From Treponema sp. (GTDB taxonomy: Bacteria > Spirochaetota > Spirochaetia > Treponematales > Breznakiellaceae), in NCBI GenBank assembly GCA_031281855.1, contig JAITEW010000246.1, forward strand, positions 1 through 5,375: 5,375 nucleotides of DNA, read 5' to 3'. Below, in pieces: positions 1-5,230 of the stretch (positions within the stretch are counted from its first letter, which is position 1; each line of letters starts with the position of its first letter). The position numbers were made by a program, and so were the translations under genes. The notes below the pieces were generated by a model. It was not told where the DNA came from and did no database searches. It saw only the letters and a list, made by a program, of their open reading frames with translations.

Positions 1-214
1 CCCCCATCCCGTCCGGGGCAAGGGCGGCCGCCACATTCCGGTACGCGGTCTGCCAGGCCCGGGCCGGGCCGCCGCCGCCGACGACAAGGATAAAACGCCG
101 TTTCTCATCCCGATCCAGCTCGTCCCGGATAAGGGCGGCGAAACTTTTCAGGAACTCTTCATCCACTCCTTCAGGGGCGACAATGGATCCTCCAAGGGAA
201 ATTACGGTAACCAT
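1..214 (-). CDS. pyrH: Archaeal-type UMP kinase, 5' portion only (amino-acid kinase family)
   Basis: The first 71 codons are present and the gene continues past the left edge; family members are usually about 230 residues. UMP kinase phosphorylates UMP to UDP with ATP in the cytoplasm, a step of pyrimidine nucleotide synthesis. Seen: a buried beta strand followed by a Gly-Gly-Ser turn (VISLGGS, residues 4-10), then VAPEGVD and a helix, then a second strand ending in a glycine loop (VVGGGGPAR, residues 44-52). This is the N-terminal pattern of the amino-acid kinase fold, with phosphate-binding glycines. The usual Lys before the first glycines is replaced by Ser at residue 6, as in my recollection of the archaeal-type UMP kinases also carried by spirochaetes. 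The ATG at 214 is chosen because GGAGG (219-223) lies 4 bases upstream. It follows the lipoprotein gene by 52 bases and may be read through from it. Another amino-acid kinase is possible because the C-terminal half is missing. Confidence 0.72.
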   Translation of the reverse strand, partial: MVTVISLGGSIVAPEGVDEEFLKSFAALIRDELDRDEKRRFILVVGGGGPARAWQTAYRNVAAALAPDGMG

Positions 215-218
215 ACAA

Positions 219-223
219 CCTCC
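219..223 (-). promoter_or_regulatory. Ribosome binding site of the UMP kinase gene
   Basis: GGAGG on the minus strand, 4 bases before the ATG at 214. The spacing is short, but it is the only strong Shine-Dalgarno match here and it fixes the start. Confidence 0.6.
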
Positions 224-252
224 GAAACAAAAATCTTCAGGTCTTCGCAGGG

Positions 253-266
253 CAAAACCAGTTTTG
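253..266 (-). repeat. Small inverted repeat directly after the lipoprotein stop codon
   Basis: CAAAAC and GTTTTG are separated by two bases and abut the TGA stop at 267-269. In RNA this gives at best a five-pair, AT-rich hairpin with a four-base loop. No T tract follows, so it is unlikely to terminate transcription; RNA processing or chance are the alternatives. Confidence 0.3.
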
Positions 267-1904
267 TCATTGTACGTAAACCCCTGTAATTGTAACATCA
301 CTCCAGAGGGAAGAATAGGACTCAAGGCCGCCTATGGCTTCTTCCCACAGGTTCTGGAAGGCAAAATCCCGGACCCGCACCGTGGTCCTGCCCCGGGGAT
401 CCATCTGGGAAAGGAACGTTTCGCCTCTGGAAAAGGCTATCCGCTGGTTATCCATATTGCCGAAATAATAGGAACTATAATCTCCCCGGAGGTTGAAATC
501 AGGAGGCGCCGCGCCGGCCCCCAGGGCCGGGTCCAGGGGCACCCAGCCAAAGGAGTCTATCCAGAACTCGGCCCAGTAGTGCCGGCTGGTTCCCCGGGAA
601 CGGTTCACCAGAACCCCTGCAACAGGTATGGCAGGAATGCCCGAAGCCCTGGCAAGGGCGCAGAAAAGCAGCGCAGCGCGGTAACTGTCAGCCTCTTTTT
701 CCTCAAGCCCTTCAAGGGCGCCTCCGGTCATAGGTTCAACCCGGATCTGTACTTCTTTGATAAGCCACTCATAGATACGCTCGGCCTTCAAATAGGGGTT
801 CCGTTCCCGGCCGGTGATAGCCGCCGCCTGGGCGCTTATGGCGTCGTCACCTGAAGGGATAAGCGGCGTGGACTGGGTGTAGACTGTCTGGATAGGGGAA
901 TTGCTGTCCTGCCTGAGCCCCTGGGGGCGCAGGACGGTTTCTACCGCATAGACGTCTGTCACGTACGAAAGGGTGATCTGCCGCCCTGTTCCCGGCATAA
1001 GATCGATGAACTGGTACAGCGAAGCGCCGCGGTAATTTTCCACAAAAGGATCCGTGTTTCTGGACAAAAGCCGGGTGTTCCGCTGGGAAGCCGAAGATAC
1101 AGGCCTGGGCAGCCAGAGGTAGAGGCTGTTCGGCGTAAGGGCGTCTTCGGTCCGTATGTCTACCGAATACGAGAGGGCGTAGCTTCGTTTGTCCCTGAAC
1201 GTTTTTGTCCCAGGCTTCCCGGTTATTTCAAAAAACACGGGACGGGAATTCCCCCTCGGGGTACGGACTTCTATGGTTCCGCTCACAGCCCCGTCAGGCA
1301 CCCGGACCCGGATTTCCCGTTCGCTCCAGAGTTCATAGCCGAATTCGACATCGAACACCTCTACAGCCTCAGGAGGCCGGGCTTCCACAGGGGCGCCGGG
1401 CGAAGATTCGGCGTCCCAGGAAAACCAGAGCCCCGAATTTTCCCTTGAAGTCCCAAAGCTGCTTCCGTATAAAGTAACAATAGATCCTATGGTTCCGGCC
1501 TGGGGCTCTACGGAGCTAATCCTGGGGCCGCTCCCGGTTTCGTCTCCCCGCACCGGTTCAGGTATGGCGGCTTTGTTGGAAAAAAGGGCGGGGTTGCTTT
1601 TACGGCCCTGGCGGTGGACGTATACCAGGCCGGCGTTGGAAAATTCCGGAATACGGACCGAGATGCTGTCGTCCTGCCAGTTTATGTAAGAAGAACTGGT
1701 AGGAGGCGCGCCGGCAATGGTGATGTAGGATTCACCCTGCTCGTGCCCGAAATTTTCCCCATAGATAGTCAGGACTTCACCCATCTGCCCTATACGGGGA
1801 TCGATGCGGCTTATAACCGGCAGCTCTTCGCTGCAGGCCAAAAAGGATAAAACAGCAAAAAGAAACGGGACAGAGGAAAACGAAAAAGATCTTTTTTGCT
1901 TCAT
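267..1904 (-). CDS. Lipoprotein with two TIG/IPT domains and a transglutaminase-like domain (catalytic Cys replaced by Ser)
   Basis: 545 residues. Seen: a signal peptide (residues 1-23) ending in a lipobox-like FLAC with Cys24 as the probable lipid-bearing residue; a TIG domain (about 29-109, PVISRIDP...VLTIYGENFG); a second TIG domain (about 127-227, GPRISSVEP...VTLYGSSFG); a beta-rich linker domain (about 230-350); and a transglutaminase-like core (about 370-462). TIG domains are immunoglobulin-like folds common in surface proteins. In the core, His442 (HYWAEFW) and Asp458 (GWVPLDP) match the second and third catalytic residues. The position that normally holds the nucleophilic Cys, 15 residues before GIP, is Ser407 (codon AGT at 684-686); Cys415 lies nearby in LLFCALARA. 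The protein may therefore be inactive as a protease or cross-linking enzyme and act by binding. It should sit anchored in an envelope membrane. The start overlaps the stop of the gene before it (ATGA), implying translational coupling. Domain calls are firm; the function is not known. Confidence 0.88.
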   Translation of the reverse strand: MKQKRSFSFSSVPFLFAVLSFLACSEELPVISRIDPRIGQMGEVLTIYGENFGHEQGESYITIAGAPPTSSSYINWQDDSISVRIPEFSNAGLVYVHRQGRKSNPALFSNKAAIPEPVRGDETGSGPRISSVEPQAGTIGSIVTLYGSSFGTSRENSGLWFSWDAESSPGAPVEARPPEAVEVFDVEFGYELWSEREIRVRVPDGAVSGTIEVRTPRGNSRPVFFEITGKPGTKTFRDKRSYALSYSVDIRTEDALTPNSLYLWLPRPVSSASQRNTRLLSRNTDPFVENYRGASLYQFIDLMPGTGRQITLSYVTDVYAVETVLRPQGLRQDSNSPIQTVYTQSTPLIPSGDDAISAQAAAITGRERNPYLKAERIYEWLIKEVQIRVEPMTGGALEGLEEKEADSYRAALLFCALARASGIPAIPVAGVLVNRSRGTSRHYWAEFWIDSFGWVPLDPALGAGAAPPDFNLRGDYSSYYFGNMDNQRIAFSRGETFLSQMDPRGRTTVRVRDFAFQNLWEEAIGGLESYSSLWSDVTITGVYVQ

Positions 1905-2425
1905 TGAGGGACTGCGTCCCCGTCAAGCGCCGGATCTTCCGGGGTTTCCTGCAAATAAGGATGGAGGACCAGTTGTATCTCTATCCTGGCCTCATCTGCT
2001 GAATCTTTTGAACCTAAAGGGAAAAAGTAAATCTGCTCCCCGAATTCCATGGGAATAGTCTGCATCGTCGTATGGTAGCTCATCCCCTTGTTAGGGACAT
2101 CTATCCAAATCTGCCCCTGGGCTACCAGGATATTACGGCCATTGGCATGGAAATAAGGGGTGAACTGGACTGCTACCACAATGTTGGCCCCTACAAGTTT
2201 GAGCCCCACAGGCCGGCCCGGAATGGTAACCTTGGAATTCTCGGAATCCCATACTACCTGCTGGTTCTGTTCCACGATACGGGCTACGATATCCATAATA
2301 ACAGCCCGTTCCTTTAATCCCGGAAGCATCTCTTCCAGGCTCGGCTCCTGGGCGGGAACAACCGTCCTGGCAGCCAGAAAGAGGACCCCCAGGAGGGCAA
2401 ACCTGCTGCGGGAAATAGCGATCAT
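1901..2425 (-). CDS. Secreted protein of unknown function
   Basis: 174 residues; I do not recognise the family. Seen: an N-terminal signal peptide (basic start MIAISRSR, hydrophobic core about 9-19, likely cleavage after VVPA at residue 25 before Gln26), so the protein should be exported to the periplasm or beyond. The mature part begins with a short helical stretch (about 29-53), then alternates hydrophobic and polar residues in a way that suggests a small beta-rich domain (VGLKLVGANIVVAVQFTPYF, 73-92; ILVAQGQIWIDV, 99-110; RIEIQLVLHPYL, 147-158). It has an acidic tail and no cysteines. The start at 2425 overlaps the anti-sigma stop by four bases (ATGA), and AAGGAG (2438-2443) lies 12 bases upstream, a loose spacing. 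Its end overlaps the lipoprotein start by four bases. Position and export suggest a partner of the anti-sigma factor's periplasmic tail or of the lipoprotein; this is inference from context only. Confidence 0.82.
   Translation of the reverse strand: MIAISRSRFALLGVLFLAARTVVPAQEPSLEEMLPGLKERAVIMDIVARIVEQNQQVVWDSENSKVTIPGRPVGLKLVGANIVVAVQFTPYFHANGRNILVAQGQIWIDVPNKGMSYHTTMQTIPMEFGEQIYFFPLGSKDSADEARIEIQLVLHPYLQETPEDPALDGDAVPQ
1908..1920 (-). repeat. Inverted repeat just before the lipoprotein start codon
   Basis: On the minus strand GGGAC and GTCCC are perfect arms around a three-base loop, ending 3 bases before the lipoprotein ATG at 1904. The 5' arm contains the only G-rich tract near this start, so a hairpin would mask the only candidate ribosome site unless ribosomes arriving from the upstream gene open it. 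The arms also encode the last residues of the upstream protein, so codon content alone may explain the repeat. Confidence 0.35.
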
Positions 2426-3018
2426 TGGGAAGACTGTCTCCTTGTATAATCCGCCGCTTTGAGCAGCGCGGGTTCCCCGGAACTGGAAAAATTCCGGCTT
2501 TCCGGGAGCTTGATGATCACATAATCCGCGCTATCCTGGCTGGAAAGGTACTGCAGCACGCCGGTAATATCCGAAACCGGGGCTATGCCCTGAAGATCCG
2601 TGCCTATACCCGCCACTGCGGCGTCCTGAATTCGCGCCGGCACAGAGGGTCTTACCCCCAGAACCGCGAAAAACGCGATAATCACGAACACCGCCGCAGC
2701 GGCTGCCGCGGCAGGCAGGGGCAGGGAAACGGTCCGGGTCCAGATGCTTTTCAGGTTTTTTTTCGTTACCGGAGACACGGTGATCCCGGCAGGCTTTGTT
2801 CCGCCTTTCCCGGCTGCCAGTGCGGACCATACCCGGCTTTTGGCGCTTTCAAGATCCTCCCCGGGCACTTCGGTCAGAGCCGAACGGAGTCTCCTGTATT
2901 GTTCAAGCCTGAGCCGGCAGGCTCCGCAGGATTCCAGATGAGCTTCCATCTTTTCCTTCCAGGGTGAAGGGAGCTCTCTGTCGATATACAAGGATACAAT
3001 TTGACCATCAGGACACAT
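2422..3018 (-). CDS. Membrane-bound zinc-finger anti-sigma factor
   Basis: 198 residues. Seen: an N-terminal zinc anti-sigma pattern with His27-x3-Cys31-x2-Cys34 (HLESCGAC) and Cys2 as the likely fourth ligand; a charged helical linker (about 35-95); one membrane span (about 98-122, an alanine run followed by VFVIIAFFAVLGV); and a periplasmic tail of about 75 residues (123-198) resembling no domain I know. Known of the family: the cytoplasmic zinc domain binds the cognate ECF sigma factor and keeps it from RNA polymerase, and a signal through the membrane part or tail releases it. Partnership with the sigma factor is supported by the 11-base overlap between the two genes. The ATG at 3018 is supported by GGAGG nine bases upstream and by placing Cys2 at the very N-terminus. 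The tail has no cysteines, so disulfide sensing there is unlikely. The signal it senses cannot be told from the sequence. Confidence 0.88.
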   Translation of the reverse strand: MCPDGQIVSLYIDRELPSPWKEKMEAHLESCGACRLRLEQYRRLRSALTEVPGEDLESAKSRVWSALAAGKGGTKPAGITVSPVTKKNLKSIWTRTVSLPLPAAAAAAAVFVIIAFFAVLGVRPSVPARIQDAAVAGIGTDLQGIAPVSDITGVLQYLSSQDSADYVIIKLPESRNFSSSGEPALLKAADYTRRQSSQ

Positions 3019-3562
3019 GCGAACTATCCTCCGCTAATAACCCGGCCAATCGCTCCCGGGCCCGGAATACCCGTACTTTAACGTTCCCCTCGCTGATACC
3101 CAGCGCCCGTCCGATCTCTTTATAATTAAGTTCACCATATTCTTTCAATATCAATACGATACGCAGGTTTTCCGGCAGCCGTTCCAGGGCTTTCAGGATT
3201 TCATCCTGGGACTCTTTTTTAAGAAGCTGCTGCTCGCCGGTTTCTGCTACCCTGGCATCCTCCCGAAACGCCTTTTGGTAGGCCTTTCTCTCCCGAACCT
3301 TCCTCTTAGCATAATTCAAGGCGGCGTTTTTGACCACCCGTATAAGCCAGTACTTGGCCTCATCGGGGCTGGGAAACACCATGTTTTTTTCATAAAGGCG
3401 GAAAAAGGCTTCCTGGCAAAGATCCTCGGCAGCTTCCCCGCTGCCGGCGATCCGGTACGCTACTCTGAACAGGATAGGGAAAACCGTATCATAGAGTCTA
3501 CGGAATTCAGCCTCTTGTCCGCCTTGCCCTTCCGGATGCCCAGTCAAGTCCTCTTTAGTCAT
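3008..3562 (-). CDS. ECF-type (sigma-24-like) RNA polymerase sigma factor
   Basis: 184 residues, the normal size for an extracytoplasmic-function sigma factor, which directs RNA polymerase to a small set of promoters. Seen: region 2 (about 20-92), including AEDLCQEAFFRLY (45-57), which contacts core polymerase, and the WLIRVVKNAALNYAKRK stretch (72-88), which contacts the -10 element; a variable charged linker (93-122); and region 4 (about 124-175), ERLPENLRIVLIL followed by the helix-turn-helix YKEIGRALGISEGNVKVRVFRA (147-168), which reads the -35 element. There is no long N-terminal extension and no sigma region 3. It is encoded 72 bases after cysS and overlaps its anti-sigma gene by 11 bases. 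The ATG at 3562 is the only reasonable start, but its Shine-Dalgarno candidate AAGGA (3577-3581) is 14 bases away, so translation may be weak. An 18-bp palindrome lies upstream. I recall a sigma-24 gene next to cysS in T. pallidum, which fits. Confidence 0.93.
   Translation of the reverse strand: MTKEDLTGHPEGQGGQEAEFRRLYDTVFPILFRVAYRIAGSGEAAEDLCQEAFFRLYEKNMVFPSPDEAKYWLIRVVKNAALNYAKRKVRERKAYQKAFREDARVAETGEQQLLKKESQDEILKALERLPENLRIVLILKEYGELNYKEIGRALGISEGNVKVRVFRARERLAGLLAEDSSHVS
3028..3032 (-). promoter_or_regulatory. Ribosome binding site of the anti-sigma gene, inside the sigma gene
   Basis: GGAGG on the minus strand, nine bases before the ATG at 3018 and within the last codons of the sigma factor gene. 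It is the best Shine-Dalgarno match in the cluster. It suggests that anti-sigma is made efficiently relative to the sigma factor, whose own start has a poorly spaced site. Confidence 0.7.
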
Positions 3563-3594
3563 AATAACAACTACATTCCTTGATCGTTACAATC

Positions 3595-3612
3595 TTATAC
3601 AGATCTGTATAA
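3595..3612. promoter_or_regulatory. Perfect 18-bp palindrome upstream of the sigma factor gene, possible operator
   Basis: TTATACAGATCTGTATAA is identical on both strands with no spacer. It lies in the 72-base gap between the cysS stop and the sigma start, 33 bases before the ATG at 3562. It contains a -10-like TATAAG on the minus strand, though I find no convincing -35 at 16-18 bases from it. No T tract follows, and a gapless AT-rich palindrome makes a poor hairpin, so binding by a dimeric regulator is more likely than termination. No regulator is identified here. Confidence 0.5.
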
Positions 3613-3634
3613 AACCTGCCCGGAAAAAGGCGCC

Positions 3635-5068
3635 TTATATACGCCGCCAGTTTGTCCCTCCTTGGGAGTCCTCAAGAACTATGCCCCGTTCTTTCAGGGA
3701 GTCGCGGATTTCATCTGCAAGCTTGTAATTTTTCGCTTTTTTCGCTTCAGCCCGCCTGGCGATGAGGCCCTCGATCTCGGCGGCCAAAGCAGGGTCCCCG
3801 TCGTTTTGCGGATGCCGCGCCGCTTCGGCTTCCAGGCCCAGCCCCAGAACCCGGTCCATGTCAAATGCGGCCGCCAGGGCGTCCTGGGGCTTCACTTCCT
3901 GGTCCCGAAGAAGGCCCCAGAGCTCCGCTAAGGCCCTGGGAGTGGAAAGATCGTCCTCAAGGGCTTTGTCAAAAGCCGCCAGGTACGGCGCCGCGCCGCT
4001 ACCCGCTGCGGATGCGTTTCCTGCCGGAGAGCCTGCCTGGGACGCCAGAGCCCGGATCCTGTCGCCCAGGGATTTCCGCGCGTTCTTCGCGCCTTCAAGG
4101 GCGGGGTAGGAAAACTGAAGCTGGCTCCGGTAATGGCCGCCTAAAAGGAAATAACGGTAATCCAGGGGCTCGTAACCTGAGTCCGCAAGGGACTGGAGGG
4201 TCAGGAACTTCCCTGAGGATTTGGACATCTTCCCGCGGTCCAGGACCAGGAATTCGTTGTGAATCCAGTACTTTACCCAGGGGTGCTTCCCTGTGGCGGC
4301 CTCGCTCTGGGCGATTTCATTGGTATGATGAATAGGGATGTGGTCTATGCCCCCGGCGTGGATGTCGAACTGTTCCCCAAGGTACTTGATGCTCATTGCG
4401 GAACACTCGATATGCCAGCCAGGATACCCTTTTCCCCAGGGGCTGTCCCAAACCAGGGCCTGGTTTTCAAACTTGCTCTTAGTAAACCAGAGCACAAAAT
4501 CCCCGGGGTTCCGTTTGTTTTCGTCCACCCCTGTCCGGGCCCCGGCTTTCTGGTCATCCATACGGAGCAAGGCCAGCTCCCGGTAAGCAGGGAAACGGGC
4601 TATATCAAAATAGAGATTTCCGCCTGCGAAATACGTGAACCCCCGCTCTTCGATGCGCCTGATAAGGCCTATCATGTCCTGTATGTGCTCCGTGGCTTTG
4701 CAGACCACCGTAGGGCGGATGATATTAAGCCGTTCAGTATCCCTGAAAAAAGCCTGGGTATAAAAATCCGCGATTTCCAGGACCGTTTTGCCCCGTTCCT
4801 CCGCGGATTTGACCATCTTGTCGTCCCCCTGGTCGTTGTCGCCGCTCAAATGGCCCACATCGGTGATGTTCATCACATGGGTAACACCGAAACCCAGGCG
4901 GCGCAGGGTTCTGACCAGCACGTCATGGGTCACATAGGCCCTGAGATTCCCGATATGGGCGTAATTGTACACCGTAGGTCCGCAGCCGTAAAAGCCGATT
5001 TTACCGCTCTCGAGAGGTTCCAGAGGCTGCAAAGCCCGCCCTAGTGTGTTAAAAAGGGTTAAAGCCAT
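3635..5068 (-). CDS. cysS: Cysteinyl-tRNA synthetase
   Basis: 477 residues, close to the usual 460-480. It charges tRNA-Cys with cysteine in the cytoplasm using ATP (class I, EC 6.1.1.16). Seen: the catalytic domain starts at GFYGCGPTVYNYAHIGNLR (residues 25-43), with HIGN (38-41) as the HIGH signature. The zinc site that selects cysteine is complete: Cys29, Cys222 (GWHIECSAM), His247 and Glu251 (HHTNE). KMSKS is at 280-284. A helical domain follows, and the C-terminal tRNA-binding end contains AKKAKNYKLADEIRDSLKERGI (442-463), typical of this enzyme. An alanine/glycine/serine-rich stretch at about 342-360 looks like a flexible linker. No catalytic residue is missing. The ATG at 5068 is supported by the MALTLFNTLGR start typical of the family, but no Shine-Dalgarno sequence precedes it. 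It is probably transcribed from the divergent region to its right, and readthrough into the sigma operon is possible because I see no convincing terminator after it. Confidence 0.98.
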   Translation of the reverse strand: MALTLFNTLGRALQPLEPLESGKIGFYGCGPTVYNYAHIGNLRAYVTHDVLVRTLRRLGFGVTHVMNITDVGHLSGDNDQGDDKMVKSAEERGKTVLEIADFYTQAFFRDTERLNIIRPTVVCKATEHIQDMIGLIRRIEERGFTYFAGGNLYFDIARFPAYRELALLRMDDQKAGARTGVDENKRNPGDFVLWFTKSKFENQALVWDSPWGKGYPGWHIECSAMSIKYLGEQFDIHAGGIDHIPIHHTNEIAQSEAATGKHPWVKYWIHNEFLVLDRGKMSKSSGKFLTLQSLADSGYEPLDYRYFLLGGHYRSQLQFSYPALEGAKNARKSLGDRIRALASQAGSPAGNASAAGSGAAPYLAAFDKALEDDLSTPRALAELWGLLRDQEVKPQDALAAAFDMDRVLGLGLEAEAARHPQNDGDPALAAEIEGLIARRAEAKKAKNYKLADEIRDSLKERGIVLEDSQGGTNWRRI

Positions 5069-5130
5069 AGTTTGAATGAAAACTAGCGGAATTTCCGGAA
5101 AAAATCAACTATCCGCCGCGGCAAAGGCTG

Positions 5131-5183
5131 CTGTTAAGTGTGCGTATGATATTTTATACACAATGATGTACAACTCTTAACAG
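5131..5183. repeat. Pair of inverted CTGTTAAG boxes in the divergent intergenic region
   Basis: CTGTTAAG at 5131-5138 and its exact reverse complement CTTAACAG at 5176-5183 are 37 bases apart. They bracket the cysS promoter candidate, and the right-hand box overlaps the -35 of the plus-strand promoter candidate. The stretch between them is AT-rich. This is consistent with two half-sites for a regulator or a long-range RNA stem, but eight-base arms may arise by chance. Confidence 0.4.
5146..5173 (-). promoter_or_regulatory. Candidate promoter of cysS
   Basis: On the minus strand, TTGTAC (5173-5168) and TATCAT (5151-5146) are separated by 16 bases, which would give an untranslated leader of roughly 70 bases before the cysS ATG. 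An overlapping alternative is TTAAGA (5180-5175) with TATAAA (5158-5153), also 16 apart. Both match the sigma-70 consensus only in part. They are the best candidates in the 162-base gap. Confidence 0.45.
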
Positions 5184-5206
5184 AGGCCCCCGAGGGGCTT
5201 TATAGT
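5177..5206 (+). promoter_or_regulatory. Candidate promoter of the rightward gene
   Basis: TTAACA (5177-5182) and TATAGT (5201-5206) with an 18-base spacer, 25 bases before the plus-strand ATG at 5231. The spacer contains a GC-rich inverted repeat (5184-5200: GCCCC, a three-base loop, GGGGC, plus two weaker outer pairs), which is unusual inside a promoter. The repeat followed by a short T-run could instead be a weak rightward terminator-like hairpin. Confidence 0.5.
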
Positions 5207-5230
5207 ATAAAAAGCGAATGGGGGTACAGT

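Noticed and set aside
183..854. Plus-strand open frame of 223 codons
   Set aside because: It lies antisense to the lipoprotein and UMP kinase genes; its product is proline/glycine/arginine-rich with no domain, whereas the minus frames encode recognisable families.
2531..2830. Minus-strand open frame of 99 codons in another frame of the anti-sigma gene
   Set aside because: It is arginine/glycine-rich with no domain, and lies inside a gene with clear zinc-finger and membrane features.
2425..2967. Plus-strand open frame of 180 codons
   Set aside because: It is antisense to the anti-sigma gene, composition-driven, and has no supporting start site or domain.
3623..3650. Possible terminator after cysS (AAGGCGCCTT followed by a run of five T)
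   Set aside because: The palindrome has no loop, and the best hairpin has only four pairs; this is too weak to call a terminator.
4259..5044. Plus-strand open frame of 261 codons
   Set aside because: It is wholly antisense to cysS, whose motifs are complete; the long open frame follows from the GC-rich codons of cysS.
5069..5183. T-box or other riboswitch in the cysS leader
   Set aside because: The leader is too short, and no T-box consensus or antiterminator/terminator pair is visible.
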